A stretch of 64,000 bases of DNA from Rhizobium oryziradicis (GCF_001939045.1 NZ_MKIM01000025.1:117618-181617); one strand, 5' to 3'; shown: positions 46,561 through 56,295, counted from the first letter of the stretch. Notes: generated from the sequence alone by a model not told the origin. Numbers and translations: made by a program.

Positions 46561-48180
46561 TCAGAGAGAAAGCCGGGCACGATGCTGTGTCATCAGCGAC
46601 TGAATCTCATTCAACAGCCGCTCCGGGTTCACCGGCTTTTGCAAAACAAGATCGGCACCACTGGCCAGCGCCTCAGCCCGCGCGCTGACACGCAAATCTC
46701 CCGTCAGCACCAAAACAGGGCAACGCGACCGCTGCTTGAGCTGCTCTATCATTCTGATGTAGCGAATCACCGATCCGCCCTCACCGCCGGGCATGCCGAG
46801 ATCGGTGATGATCAGATCAATCGCAGCCCCAGTATCGGCGGCAACTTCACGGCGCAGGGCATCAAAGTCACTGACCTGCCCGACAACATGCCCCGCCTTT
46901 TGCAACACAGCCCGCAGCAAGGTGGCATTGACGAAATCATCCTCGCCCACCAGCACATTCAGGGAGGCAGGCGGTTTGCTTGCCAGCTCGTCAGCAGCCA
47001 GACCCTGATGGCCCATATCACCATGAGCGGGATCAACATGGGCGGCATCAACGCCACTCATCAAACCACGCAGCACATCGCTCAAGGTCTGTTCGCGCAA
47101 AGGACGAATAAGCCACGCCTCAAAGCCCGTGAGGGGGCGCAAAGGGCGCTCTTCAGGATTGACCAGATAAATCCTGCGCACCTTGCGCCCGTTGGACAAC
47201 AAGGGTGACAGCCTGGCATCATAATCACAAATACAGCGATGATCGACAATCACATCGGTCAAGGCATCACCAGCGGCATCCATGGCCTGCAAACGAGCGG
47301 CAGCCGCATCGGCCGTTTCCGCAGTAAAGCACGTGCCACCGAGCGCTTTTATCGTCTGCTCAACAGCTTGGGCAGACGGGCCAAGTGGAGCCAGCAACAA
47401 CACGGTTGAACCGTGCAGCAGGCTTGCACGCGTTGGCGCAATGGCCTCGCGGGAGGCGGATCGATTTGGCAAGCGAATTTCAAAGCACGAGCCCTCGCCC
47501 GGTGCTGTCTCGGTGATCGACAAGGCCCCTTTCAGCGCAATCATCAATTGTTGCGAGATAAACAGACCAAGCCCCGTGCCACCGCTGCGTTGAACCTGAT
47601 CGCCCCCTTGCGAGAATTCAACAAACAAACGGGTGCGCTCTTCCGGTGTCATGCCGGGTCCGGTGTCGCGCACCAGCACCACCAACTCATCGCCATCGCA
47701 GGCGCAGGACACCAGAACGCCGCCCTCAACCGTAAATTTGACAGCATTACCAATAACATTAAACAGAACCTGCCGCAGGCGCGCGACATCAATATGGATA
47801 TCTTCCGGCACATTGGCATCGGCAAAAGCGGCGATTTCAATGCCCTTGGCATGGGCGCGCGGGGCCAACATCTCCACCACGCTTTCAATCAAACGCCGGG
47901 GTGAAATGGTCTGCGCATGCAGCTCGAAATGCCCGGTCTCCAAGGCGCTGTAATCGAGAAGATCGGCCACCAGCTGTTGCAGGGCTTCGCCCGCCTGCAC
48001 AATGCCGGAAAGATAGTTGCGCTGCTCGGGTGAGAGATCGGTGCGGGCGAGAAGATGTCCCATTCCGAGAATGCCATTGAGGGGCGTGCGCATCTCATGG
48101 CTGACGGTTGCCAAAAGCCGTGTTCTGACAAGCTCGGAACTCGCCATAGACGAGTGGTTTTCCTGCATCTTCACGTGCAT
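46561..48180 (-). CDS. Hybrid sensor histidine kinase/response regulator
   Basis: The 539-residue protein has a HisKA domain at the very N terminus with LLATVSHEMRTPLNGILGMG (phospho-His near residue 33), an ATPase domain with VIGNAVKFT and DTGPGMTPEERTRLFVEF, a middle pseudo-receiver-like region, and a C-terminal receiver with DLIITDLGMPGGEGG and the Lys in LQKPVNPE. No membrane segment or sensor domain is seen, so it is cytosolic. Its signal is unknown. The next gene downstream is olsB, after a 354-bp gap. Confidence 0.9.
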   Translation of the reverse strand: MHVKMQENHSSMASSELVRTRLLATVSHEMRTPLNGILGMGHLLARTDLSPEQRNYLSGIVQAGEALQQLVADLLDYSALETGHFELHAQTISPRRLIESVVEMLAPRAHAKGIEIAAFADANVPEDIHIDVARLRQVLFNVIGNAVKFTVEGGVLVSCACDGDELVVLVRDTGPGMTPEERTRLFVEFSQGGDQVQRSGGTGLGLFISQQLMIALKGALSITETAPGEGSCFEIRLPNRSASREAIAPTRASLLHGSTVLLLAPLGPSAQAVEQTIKALGGTCFTAETADAAAARLQAMDAAGDALTDVIVDHRCICDYDARLSPLLSNGRKVRRIYLVNPEERPLRPLTGFEAWLIRPLREQTLSDVLRGLMSGVDAAHVDPAHGDMGHQGLAADELASKPPASLNVLVGEDDFVNATLLRAVLQKAGHVVGQVSDFDALRREVAADTGAAIDLIITDLGMPGGEGGSVIRYIRMIEQLKQRSRCPVLVLTGDLRVSARAEALASGADLVLQKPVNPERLLNEIQSLMTQHRARLSL

Positions 48181-48290
48181 TGTCGCCCACTTTGGTTGAG
48201 CCGTGGAGACGATAAAACCCGTCTCTCATCGGTTTTCACAGCAGCATCAAGCATATCATTGCACTGCACAGGTAAAAATACAACTGCCTG

Positions 48291-48782
48291 TTAGCGCTTG
48301 TTGCGCAACCCTACCAATAGCTCTTGCAAGAGAATGAGGCCAGCGCCAACCGTGATCAGGCTGTCTGCGAGATTAAAGACCGCAAAGGACCATGTTTCAG
48401 TATGAAACAAAACATAGTCTACCACATAGCCATAGGTGAAACGATCGATGATATTGCCAAAGGCACCGGCGATAATGAGACAATATCCAACTTGCGCAAA
48501 TTGATGATCCGCACGGGTGTTGCGCCAGAGCCAGGCGACGAAGCCAACGATCACCAAACGCAAAACAATGATGACCCAGCTATCGAGATGCGACAGCATG
48601 GAAAAGGCCACACCCAGATTATGGGTGCGATACAAGCCGAGCATGGGAATGACCGGCACCAGTTCATGCATGGGCAGCATCACTTCAACGGCATATTTCA
48701 CCGCCTGATCCAGGCAGAGCAATGCAACAATCAAACCAATGGCGACAGCCGGGCGCGACAGCAAGGGGCGAGAGGCCGTCAT
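48291..48782 (-). CDS. lspA: Lipoprotein signal peptidase II
   Basis: This 163-residue inner-membrane aspartyl protease removes lipoprotein signal peptides after diacylglyceryl modification. It has four membrane helices, the NLGVAFSML motif and the catalytic Asp pair at Asp122 (GYVVDYVLFH) and Asp140 (FNLADS). Its ATG overlaps the stop of the upstream methyltransferase gene (ATGA), so the two are coupled. Confidence 0.96.
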   Translation of the reverse strand: MTASRPLLSRPAVAIGLIVALLCLDQAVKYAVEVMLPMHELVPVIPMLGLYRTHNLGVAFSMLSHLDSWVIIVLRLVIVGFVAWLWRNTRADHQFAQVGYCLIIAGAFGNIIDRFTYGYVVDYVLFHTETWSFAVFNLADSLITVGAGLILLQELLVGLRNKR

Positions 48783-49654
48783 TGCACATCATCCAATGTC
48801 AAAAGATGGCGCCGCGCTTCAAACAGCATGACGCCGGTGGCAATGGCCAGATTGAGGGAGTCCGCAAGACCGGCCTGCGGAATACGCGCAAGGCTATCCG
48901 CCTTGCTGGCCAGCTCTTCCGGCAGGCCCGATTGCTCGTTGCCCATCAGCACCACCACCGGGCGGCGCTTGTAATCGACTGTTCTATAATCTTTTGCGCC
49001 CGCCAGATGGGTAGCAACCACATTGACGCCAGCTTGCACCTTCCATGCCAGAAATTCCGGCACTGTGGTCTTGACCAGAGGCAGAGCGAAAATCGAGCCC
49101 ATGGTGGCGCGTACGGTTTCCATGGCAAAGGGATCGGTGCTATCGCCAATCAACATGACGCCAGAGGCCCCGGCCGCATCGGCCGTGCGGATGATGGTGC
49201 CGAGATTGCCGGGATCGCGCACGCGATCCAGCGCCACCCAGGTTTCTCCTTCACTGAGGGATACGTTTTTCAGCGCTTTCCAACGCTGATCAAACACGCC
49301 CGCCACCATTTGCGGATTGTCTTTGCGGGTAATGGACGCCATGACCTTTTCGCTGACTTCCAGCACCATGCCGCCCTGCGCCACGGTCTTTGCCGCAATT
49401 TTTTCCACCTGCGGCTTGCCTTTGGCTGCCTTGGAATAGATCAGATAGCGCAAGGTCCAGCCGAGTTCGGCGGCATCAATCACCAGCTTCAGGCCTTCGG
49501 CCAGAAAGGTCTTTGTCTCATCGCGGGTCTTCTTTTGCGAAAGCGCCTTGATGTCTTTGACAATCGGATTGGCAAGGCTGGTCACTTCCTTGACCTGACC
49601 AACACGCACGGAGCCGTTGCCGCGCGCCGCTGTGTCGTTAAAACCATCACTCAT
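48779..49654 (-). CDS. SpoU/TrmH-family RNA 2'-O-methyltransferase
   Basis: The 291-residue protein has an N-terminal substrate-binding domain (VTSLANPIVKDIKALSQKK and FLAEGLKLVIDA) and a SPOUT knot with LDRVRDPGNLGTIIRTADAAG, VVLMGNEQSGLPEEL and ARIPQAGLADSLNLAIATGVML. It methylates rRNA or tRNA ribose; the target cannot be set from sequence. The ATG at 49654 forms ATGA with the stop of the upstream gene. Confidence 0.93.
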   Translation of the reverse strand: MSDGFNDTAARGNGSVRVGQVKEVTSLANPIVKDIKALSQKKTRDETKTFLAEGLKLVIDAAELGWTLRYLIYSKAAKGKPQVEKIAAKTVAQGGMVLEVSEKVMASITRKDNPQMVAGVFDQRWKALKNVSLSEGETWVALDRVRDPGNLGTIIRTADAAGASGVMLIGDSTDPFAMETVRATMGSIFALPLVKTTVPEFLAWKVQAGVNVVATHLAGAKDYRTVDYKRRPVVVLMGNEQSGLPEELASKADSLARIPQAGLADSLNLAIATGVMLFEARRHLLTLDDVQ

Positions 49655-50898
49655 TTGGGAACCCACCTGCTAAACAGCGATGTTGAAAGGGCGCGCGCAG
49701 GCGTTTTGCCATCCTGGCCCGCCTCGCGCAGCACAAGTTCGCCCGATTCCACCAATCCACCCTTGCCGCGCATAGTCTCGCGCATCAATTCATGAATGGC
49801 GTAAAAGCTGGCGCGAATGGAGTAAGCGGTCAGCACCAGACCCGCCGCTTTGGGTGAGAGAATGTCGCGGCACAGCGATAGCATCATTGGCAGATGATCA
49901 AACAATTGCCACACCTCACCATTTGGCCCACGGCCAAACTTTGGCGGATCGGTCAGAATAATATCGTAGTGATGGCCGCGCCGCGCCTCGCGCTGAATAA
50001 ATTTCATCGCATCATCGCAGATCCAGCGGATAGGCGCACGGTCCAGCCTGCTCAAGGTCTGGTTCTCACGCGCCCAGCCAATCGCCTTTTTCGAGGCGTC
50101 GACATGGGTCACTTCAGCCCCTGCGGCAGCGGCAACCAGCGAGGCAACACCGGTATAGCCAAACAGATTGAGCACTTTCAGCGGACGATCCGCCCGCTCG
50201 ATAGTTTCTTTCATCCAAGTCCAATGGGCAATTTGCTCTGGAAAGACGCCGACATGGCGAAAAGCGGTGAAGCGACCGAGAAAATCGACACCCAACAGCG
50301 ACAAAGGCCAAGTCTCTCCAAGCGCTTCGCGTGGAAAACGCCAGCGGCCCATGCCATCCTCATCGGTATCGCCGGTGAAAATGGCATCCGCCTTGTCCCA
50401 CACATGCGCTGGCAAAGCCGGAGGCCACAACGCCTGCGCCTCGGGACGCACAATACGATAGGGACCGTATTGCTCAAGCTTGAGGCCATGACCACTATCA
50501 ATCACATGGAAATCGCCAGCACCGAGGGATTCGAGAATCAGCGGCAATTTTTCGCGCGGAAGTGCGCCCTGGCGCAGTTGCAGCGGCACCACAGCCGCCG
50601 CAGACGCGGCCTCGGAATGATTGTCAGGCTCGGACTTTTTGGCTTCCATGCCCTGTTTGGGGGCATGAACCTGAGATTTCACCGGCTTGGATGCGCTGGA
50701 TTTGACAACATCTCGCTTGCTGGAATCGGATTTGCCAGCCTCTGGCTTGCCGGTATTTGGCTTACTGGCACGAAAGGGCTTCTCACCGGCGCGCATCGGG
50801 CGCGAGGAGGAACTGGGGCGCTTGGGCGCGGCGCGGCGGGACTTTTCTTTCACGATCAGATCGGCTTTCCGGTGTTTAAAGGCTGCAGCGCCCTGCAC
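49651..50898 (-). CDS. Class I SAM-dependent RNA methyltransferase (RlmI-like)
   Basis: The 415-residue protein has a ~130-residue Lys/Ser/Pro-rich, probably disordered, N-terminal tail (KPNTGKPEAGKSDSSKRD), then a methyltransferase domain with VLNLFGYTGVASLVAAAAGA and the catalytic-loop motif ILTDPPKFGRGPNG. DPPKF motifs mark rRNA cytosine/guanine methyltransferases related to RlmI/RlmK. The exact start is uncertain because the tail is low-complexity; a GTG 15 codons in is possible. It is coupled to the TrmH-like gene. Confidence 0.82.
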   Translation of the reverse strand: MQGAAAFKHRKADLIVKEKSRRAAPKRPSSSSRPMRAGEKPFRASKPNTGKPEAGKSDSSKRDVVKSSASKPVKSQVHAPKQGMEAKKSEPDNHSEAASAAAVVPLQLRQGALPREKLPLILESLGAGDFHVIDSGHGLKLEQYGPYRIVRPEAQALWPPALPAHVWDKADAIFTGDTDEDGMGRWRFPREALGETWPLSLLGVDFLGRFTAFRHVGVFPEQIAHWTWMKETIERADRPLKVLNLFGYTGVASLVAAAAGAEVTHVDASKKAIGWARENQTLSRLDRAPIRWICDDAMKFIQREARRGHHYDIILTDPPKFGRGPNGEVWQLFDHLPMMLSLCRDILSPKAAGLVLTAYSIRASFYAIHELMRETMRGKGGLVESGELVLREAGQDGKTPARALSTSLFSRWVPK

Positions 50899-51086
50899 CT
50901 TTTATGGCACACAAAGGCTGGCTATCACTCTTTATATCGACTGCATATTCCTAACCTCTCTTCCGGGGGAAGGAATGATGCGCAAAGCGCGCCCATAGCA
51001 TTCATTGACCATCGGAAAAAGAGGGCCATCGCGAAAAGAAACTGAGCCGCACAAAACCGAGTGGCCAAATCAGAGCGTGCCAAAGC

Positions 51087-51485
51087 CTAGTGGGATGGCA
51101 ATCGCGACAAACCAACAGTCGATGGGCCAACAGTCGATGGGCCAACAGAGGAAGACGGGCTGGTGGCCGAAGATGCCATTTGCTCGGCACGTTTCTTCTG
51201 CTGATCCGCTTCTCCGCGCCACTTCATAGCCGCCATGGCCTCTGTGCGGGCACGTTTACGGTGCTTTGCCTGACCAACCCATGTTGCAACGGAGCCAACC
51301 AATGCACCCACCAGAAAAGCCAGCAACAGAAAGACAAAAAATGGTGCCGAGGTCGACAACAGCTGATCTTCAGGACGAAAAGGGTTCAAGGCCAGCGTCA
51401 CCCATTGCCTGTTGGCCACGCACAAGACGACCAGAATGATCGCAAGCGGCACCAGAATGACAATATTGACGAGCTTCTTAAACAT
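51087..51485 (-). CDS. lapA: LapA-domain membrane protein
   Basis: The 132-residue protein has two membrane helices (LVNIVILVPLAIILVVLCVA and FFVFLLLAFLVGALVGSVAT) and a cytosolic basic coil, the LapA (DUF1049) pattern of lipopolysaccharide assembly proteins. AGGAG lies 7 nt before the ATG at 51485. The C terminus ends in a PSTVG repeat coded by a 15-bp tandem repeat. It follows ihfB on the same strand, as in other alphaproteobacteria. Confidence 0.88.
   Translation of the reverse strand: MFKKLVNIVILVPLAIILVVLCVANRQWVTLALNPFRPEDQLLSTSAPFFVFLLLAFLVGALVGSVATWVGQAKHRKRARTEAMAAMKWRGEADQQKKRAEQMASSATSPSSSVGPSTVGPSTVGLSRLPSH
51112..51148. repeat. 15-bp tandem repeat in lapA 3' end
   Basis: The unit CCAACAGTCGATGGG occurs at 51112-51126 and 51127-51141, with a partial copy at 51142-51148. 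It lies in frame and encodes a PSTVG repeat, so copy-number change would not shift the frame. Confidence 0.8.
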
Positions 51486-51612
51486 CATGTTTCTCCTGAT
51501 CACGCCTTACAAAGAGGGGATTGCCGCAACGCATTGGCCCCGCAGCAAGCCCGTTGACCGATCCACCTTACGGAACAGACCGGATCAGCCAACAGATCAA
51601 TGCAGTCATGCA

Positions 51613-51924
51613 TCAATCGGCATCATCATCTTCTTCATCATCCATGCCAGGATTAAGGCGCTCGCGCAATTCCTTGCCGGTTTTGAAGAAAGGAACCCAT
51701 TTCTCTTCAACGAACACGGTTTCACCGGTGCGCGGATTGCGGCCCGTGCGCGCCGGGCGGTTTTTCACCGAGAACGCTCCGAAACCACGCAGCTCCACGC
51801 GATTTCCCGAGGACAATGCATCGGTGATCTCATCCAGAATAGCATTGACGATGTTTTCCACGTCGCGGTGATAAAGATGCGGATTGCGGGCCGCAACGAT
51901 TTGCACCAGCTCGGATTTAATCAC
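51613..51924 (-). CDS. ihfB: Integration host factor subunit beta
   Basis: This 103-residue nucleoid protein binds DNA as an IHF heterodimer and bends it. It starts [21 protein letters not shown] at a GTG at 51924, with AGGGGG 6 nt upstream. The DNA-contacting arm is [21 protein letters not shown], and the tail is acidic (DDEEDDDAD). It lies upstream of lapA. An extension to 51960 is possible in frame but lacks support. Confidence 0.95.
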   Translation of the reverse strand: MIKSELVQIVAARNPHLYHRDVENIVNAILDEITDALSSGNRVELRGFGAFSVKNRPARTGRNPRTGETVFVEEKWVPFFKTGKELRERLNPGMDDEEDDDAD

Positions 51925-52328
51925 GATAACCCCCTGTAAAATAAAGGATGTTGAATTCAAACATTTTCGCCATCACCGTCTGTCGCAAGCGGCAGGCGCT
52001 TCACTCCGGCAATCTCTCAACGACGTAAAACATCATAAAAAATTGGAATAATCAATCGCTTAAGCCCAAAACAACAAAACCGCTGGAAAAAATCTTCAGA
52101 ACCGGCAATTGATGGACGCGATAGTGATGACTTCCGTTCATCGTCAAATCAAAGCTTGTAAACGACTTGAAAAAATCCATATTTGCAACGCATAAGGAAT
52201 TTGCGGCCTTCAAGAATTCATAGCGCCTGTAACGCGCCGTGTTCACTCTTGCCTAATACTTAAGCCATAGATTGAAAACAGCAGATCCCGAATAACGGGC
52301 AGACACACGATCGACGGAACTCCGGGAC
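51925..52328. other. ihfB/lptC divergent control region
   Basis: This 404-bp gap separates ihfB (minus) from lptC (plus). It is AT-rich near 52030-52090. I see a TTAA-N7-ATTA element near 52055, one base from a CtrA site, but no convincing gene, RNA or strong promoter. Confidence 0.4.
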
Positions 52329-52994
52329 ATGCTAAAACGTGTAGACGCAGGCTCACGAAAGGTGAGAAAACAAACGATGGACGCTCCTTACAATCAAGCG
52401 ATTGGCCATTCAAAGCGTGTGCGCAGATTGCGCATCGTTCTTCCTGCGCTTGCCGTGCTTCTTTCTTTGGGCTTTGTGGTGGTATCGATTGTCAAAACCT
52501 ACCTGCCTGAAAACATCAAGATTGAAGGCGTGAACATCGAGGATGGCAAAGTGGTGATGGCCAAGCCTGCCATCGCCGGCCTCAACTCGAACGGTTCGCC
52601 CTACTCCATGAAGGCCCTGCGCGCCCTGCAGGATATTAAAAACCCCAATCTCATCACCCTTGAAGACATTACGGCAACCGTGCCGGTCAATGAGAGCGCA
52701 TCCGCCGATATCACGGCCGAGAGTGGCACCTACAACCGCGCCACAGACAAGATGACGTTGACGAAACCCTTCCGGATTCACATGTCCAGCGGCGTTGACG
52801 CCATGTTTCAATCTGGTGATCTTGACGTGAAGGCGGGAAAGCTTAAGACGGATCAGGTGGTGACGATTATTATGAAAGCGTCATCTCTTATTGCGCAGTC
52901 CATGGATATGACAGATAAAGGGCAGAACATTACATTTAACGGTAGGGTTCGGCTGAGCATCGACCCCGCCACCCTCAAAACACCGGGCAATTGA
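52329..52994 (+). CDS. lptC: LPS export protein LptC
   Basis: The 221-residue bitopic protein has one N-terminal membrane helix (residues ~35-58, RIVLPALAVLLSLGFVVVSI) and a periplasmic beta-jellyroll with MAKPAIAGLNSNGSPYSM. It links the LptBFG transporter to the LptA bridge that carries LPS to the outer membrane. It is followed 9 bp later by lptA and then lptB. The ATG at 52329 or an in-frame ATG 16 codons on are both possible. Confidence 0.88.
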   Translation: MLKRVDAGSRKVRKQTMDAPYNQAIGHSKRVRRLRIVLPALAVLLSLGFVVVSIVKTYLPENIKIEGVNIEDGKVVMAKPAIAGLNSNGSPYSMKALRALQDIKNPNLITLEDITATVPVNESASADITAESGTYNRATDKMTLTKPFRIHMSSGVDAMFQSGDLDVKAGKLKTDQVVTIIMKASSLIAQSMDMTDKGQNITFNGRVRLSIDPATLKTPGN

Positions 52995-53003
52995 GAACAG
53001 ATC

Positions 53004-53567
53004 ATGACGCAAAGCCACCGTCGCATTTCCTTTTGCTTTGCCCACACCATGGTTGCAGCAGGCCTATGCCTGAGTGCGATGGCGGGTCAAGCTTTTGCGC
53101 AGTCAACTTCCAGCAATATGGACGGGCTCAAACTGTCCGGTGACAAGCCGATCCAGATCGAGAGCGATAATCTCGAGGTGCACCAACAGACCAACACTGC
53201 CAACTTCAACGGCAATGTGAAGGTTGTTCAGGGCACCACAACCATGCGCTCAAAGGACATGGTGGTGAAATACAAGGGTCAAGGGGCTGCCGTGACCAGT
53301 GGCGACGCCAAGATCGATACAATCGATGTCATGGGCGATGTTATTCTCAACACCGCCACCCAGCAGGCAACCGCCGACAAGGGCCACTTTGACATGAACA
53401 GTCAGATCTTTACCCTGACCGGCAACAAGGTGGTACTTTCAGAGGGTGGCAACGTGTTTGTTGGCTGTAAGCTGACGGTTCACATGACATCCGGAGAAGC
53501 CAAGCTGGATAGCTGCGGCAAGCGGGTGCAGATTCAGCTGGATCCTAAGTCCCAACAAAAACAATGA
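53004..53567 (+). CDS. lptA: LPS transport periplasmic protein LptA
   Basis: The 187-residue protein has a signal peptide (residues 1-~33, ending GQAFAQ) and an OstA beta-jellyroll with KPIQIESDNLEVHQQTNTA and FNGNVKVVQGTTTMRS. It forms the periplasmic bridge for LPS. It lies between lptC and lptB. Confidence 0.93.
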   Translation: MTQSHRRISFCFAHTMVAAGLCLSAMAGQAFAQSTSSNMDGLKLSGDKPIQIESDNLEVHQQTNTANFNGNVKVVQGTTTMRSKDMVVKYKGQGAAVTSGDAKIDTIDVMGDVILNTATQQATADKGHFDMNSQIFTLTGNKVVLSEGGNVFVGCKLTVHMTSGEAKLDSCGKRVQIQLDPKSQQKQ

Positions 53568-53581
53568 TTTCGGATCTTTAA

Positions 53582-54394
53582 GTGAAAATTCCCGGTTTAA
53601 ATTCAAAACCTCCGGCATCGGGCGAGAACCCCGCGTCTCCTTCATCGGGTGAACGCGAGAAGAACCGCTATGACGGAACGTTGATTGCCCATGGTCTGAC
53701 CAAGACCTATAACACCCGGCGTGTGGTCAACGGTGCCTCCCTTGTGGTGCGCCGTGGTGAAGCCGTGGGTCTGCTTGGCCCCAATGGTGCTGGCAAAACC
53801 ACCTGTTTCTACATGATTACCGGACTGGTGCCGGTGGACAGCGGCACCATTGCCATCAACGGCAATGACGTCACCTCCATGCCCATGTACCAGCGCTCGC
53901 GCCTGGGCGTTGGCTATCTGCCGCAGGAAGCCTCGATTTTTCGCGGCCTGTCGGTGGAAGACAATATCCGTGCGGTTCTTGAATTGCATGAGAAGAACAA
54001 GGACAAGCGCGAGCATAAGCTCAACGAGTTGCTCGCCGAATTTCACATCGAAAAGCTGCGCAAATCAGCCGCCGTTGCCCTCTCGGGCGGCGAGCGGCGG
54101 CGTCTGGAAATCGCGCGTGCGCTGGCAACCGATCCGATTTTCATGCTGCTGGATGAGCCCTTTGCCGGTGTGGATCCGATTTCTGTGTCCGACATTCAAA
54201 ACCTCGTGCGCCATTTGACCGCGCGTGGCATTGGCGTGTTGATCACCGACCATAATGTGCGCGAAACCTTGGGCCTGATTGACCGTGCCTATATTATCCA
54301 TGCGGGCGAAGTGCTGACCCATGGCCGGGCAGACGACATCGTCAACAATCCCGATGTGCGCCGACTCTATCTGGGTGAAAAATTCAGCCTCTGA
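53582..54394 (+). CDS. lptB: LPS export ABC transporter ATP-binding protein LptB
   Basis: The 270-residue ATPase of LptBFG has a ~30-residue N-terminal extension, Walker A GPNGAGKTT, signature LSGGERRRLEIARAL and Walker B MLLDEPFAGVDP, with the LptB-specific TDHNVRETLGLIDRAYII. The start is a GTG at 53582, 14 bp after lptA. In most proteobacteria lptB is followed by rpoN; here it is followed by a convergent hemW gene, see findings. Confidence 0.95.
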   Translation: MKIPGLNSKPPASGENPASPSSGEREKNRYDGTLIAHGLTKTYNTRRVVNGASLVVRRGEAVGLLGPNGAGKTTCFYMITGLVPVDSGTIAINGNDVTSMPMYQRSRLGVGYLPQEASIFRGLSVEDNIRAVLELHEKNKDKREHKLNELLAEFHIEKLRKSAAVALSGGERRRLEIARALATDPIFMLLDEPFAGVDPISVSDIQNLVRHLTARGIGVLITDHNVRETLGLIDRAYIIHAGEVLTHGRADDIVNNPDVRRLYLGEKFSL

Positions 54395-54414
54395 TAGGTT
54401 ACAGCGAAGCTTTT

Positions 54415-54438
54415 CTGCGTCCCGATGACGGGACGCAG
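54415..54438. terminator. Perfect hairpin between lptB and hemW
   Basis: CTGCGTCCCG (54415-54424) and CGGGACGCAG (54429-54438) form a perfect 10-bp stem with a 4-nt loop between the convergent lptB and hemW genes. It has no long T tract. Confidence 0.6.
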
Positions 54439-54460
54439 TATTCCTGATCGGCAACCCAGA

Positions 54461-55642
54461 TCAGCAGGCCAGATCAGCCACCACCGCATCCAGCACCAGC
54501 ATACCCTTGGGCGTGCAGCGCAGGCGGGAATTTCCAAGACGCTCGATAAAACCGTGTTCCAGTAAAAACTGCTCGCGCTCAGGATCAGGATCGCGGCCAG
54601 ACAGCTGCTGCCAGCGGGCAAGGTCAACACCCTCGCGCAGACGAAGGCCCATCAATAGCAGTTCATCAGATTGCTCATCAGGCCCCAGCAGATCCTGCTC
54701 GATCATGCCATCGCCATCCTTTTCGACCCGCTCCAGCCAGGTTTCCGGGTGCTTTTCGGTTACGGTTGCCATTTTATCATGGCCGCGTGTCAGGCGGCCA
54801 TGGGCACCAGGGCCAATGCCCGCATAATCGCCATAGCGCCAATAGGTCAGGTTATGGCGGCTTTCTGCGCCGGGTTTGGCGTGGTTCGACACTTCATAGG
54901 CCGGAAGTCCTTCGCGGGCCGTGATCTCCTGTGTGGCTTCATAGAGCTGTGCGGCGTGCTCCTCATCCGGGGTGATGATTTTTCCAGCCTTGTGCAGGCC
55001 AAAGAAGGGCGTGCCCTCCTCGATGGTCAACTGGTAGAGCGACAAATGATCCACCGCATAAGAAATGGCTTGCTTCAGCTCTTCTTCCCAAGCAGCAATG
55101 GTTTGATTGGGGCGGGCATAAATCAGATCAAAGGACATGCGCGGAAAAATCTCGCGCGCCAGCTTGACCGCCTTCAAGGCGTCTTCAACCGAATGCATTC
55201 GGCCCAGAAATTTCAAATCCGCATCATTAAGCGCTTGCACGCCCAAGGAAACGCGATTGACGCCTGCCGCACGGTAGCCACGAAACCGCTCGGCTTCCAC
55301 GCTGGTGGGATTGGCTTCCATGGTGATTTCAATGCCGCGCGGCATGGTCCAATATTTGGCAACACCGTCGAGCAATGCGCCCACCGTCGATGGGTCCATC
55401 AGCGATGGCGTGCCGCCGCCCAGAAAAATGCTGGTGACGGTTTTAGGGCCGCTTAAGCTGCGCATCCGCTCCATCTCTTTCAAGAAAGCAGCGGTAAAGC
55501 GCACTTGATCCACCTTTTGGTGGCGGACGTGGCTGTTAAAATCACAATAGGGGCATTTGGCTGCGCAAAACGGCCAATGAATGTAAATGCCAAAGCCCGG
55601 CTCACCGGTATCTGGAAGAAGAAGCGATGTTGGCTCGGCCAT
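54461..55642 (-). CDS. hemW: Radical SAM family heme chaperone HemW
   Basis: This 393-residue protein has the radical-SAM cluster motif in YIHWPFCAAKCPYCDFNSHV and the GGGTPSL loop. The CxxxCxxC plus a Cys-Asp-Phe motif is that of HemW, which delivers heme to respiratory enzymes, not of HemN. It follows rdgB by 6 bp. Confidence 0.93.
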   Translation of the reverse strand: MAEPTSLLLPDTGEPGFGIYIHWPFCAAKCPYCDFNSHVRHQKVDQVRFTAAFLKEMERMRSLSGPKTVTSIFLGGGTPSLMDPSTVGALLDGVAKYWTMPRGIEITMEANPTSVEAERFRGYRAAGVNRVSLGVQALNDADLKFLGRMHSVEDALKAVKLAREIFPRMSFDLIYARPNQTIAAWEEELKQAISYAVDHLSLYQLTIEEGTPFFGLHKAGKIITPDEEHAAQLYEATQEITAREGLPAYEVSNHAKPGAESRHNLTYWRYGDYAGIGPGAHGRLTRGHDKMATVTEKHPETWLERVEKDGDGMIEQDLLGPDEQSDELLLMGLRLREGVDLARWQQLSGRDPDPEREQFLLEHGFIERLGNSRLRCTPKGMLVLDAVVADLAC

Positions 55643-55648
55643 AAATCC

Positions 55649-56293
55649 TCAGGCGTCCAGGCAGGTTTCGACAAAAATCTTGAACGCACGGGCACGGTGC
55701 GACAGGGCTTGCACGTCGCCCGGCTTCCAGCCATGCTTTTCCTCAGCACTCATCTCACCAAAGCTGGTGGCATGGCCTTTGGGCTGGAAAATCGGATCAT
55801 AGCCAAAGCCAGAGGTGCCGCGCGGTGGCCAAATAATCGTGCCCTCAACTTCGCCACGGAAAAACTCGGTATGGCCATCGGGCCATGCCAGACATAACAC
55901 GCTGACGAAATGGGCGCGCCGGGCATCAGGCTCCGATGCGCCCTTGTCTTGCAGAGCTTTATCCACCTTGGCCATGGCCATTTGAAAATCGCGGCTGCCG
56001 TCTTCGCGCTCAGCCCAATTGGCAGTGTAAACGCCGGGTGCGCCACCGAGAGCGTCAATCACCAGACCGGAATCATCCGACAGTGCAGGCAGGCCAGAGG
56101 CCTTGGCCGAGGCCAGCGCCTTGATGGCGGCATTTTGCTCAAAGGTCGTGCCGGCTTCCTCTGGCTCCACAAAGCCCAGATCCTTGGCCGACTTGGCCGA
56201 AAAGCCAAAGGGACCAATCAGATCGGCAATTTCCGCGATCTTGCCAGCATTGTGGCTGGCGACAACAATGGTTTTGGTTTCAAGCTTGCGCAT
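55649..56293 (-). CDS. rdgB: XTP/dITP diphosphatase (RdgB/HAM1)
   Basis: This 214-residue house-cleaning pyrophosphatase removes ITP and XTP. It has [14 protein letters not shown], the [20 protein letters not shown] substrate site and [13 protein letters not shown]. The ATG at 56293 has GAGG 8 nt upstream and overlaps nothing; a TTG at 56299 overlaps the upstream stop. It is between hemW and a VOC gene. Confidence 0.95.
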   Translation of the reverse strand: MRKLETKTIVVASHNAGKIAEIADLIGPFGFSAKSAKDLGFVEPEEAGTTFEQNAAIKALASAKASGLPALSDDSGLVIDALGGAPGVYTANWAEREDGSRDFQMAMAKVDKALQDKGASEPDARRAHFVSVLCLAWPDGHTEFFRGEVEGTIIWPPRGTSGFGYDPIFQPKGHATSFGEMSAEEKHGWKPGDVQALSHRARAFKIFVETCLDA

Positions 56294-56295
56294 AT

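Noticed and set aside
52052..52246. 64-codon minus-strand frame in the ihfB/lptC gap
   Set aside because: It lacks a ribosome-binding site, its composition looks random and I recognise no family.
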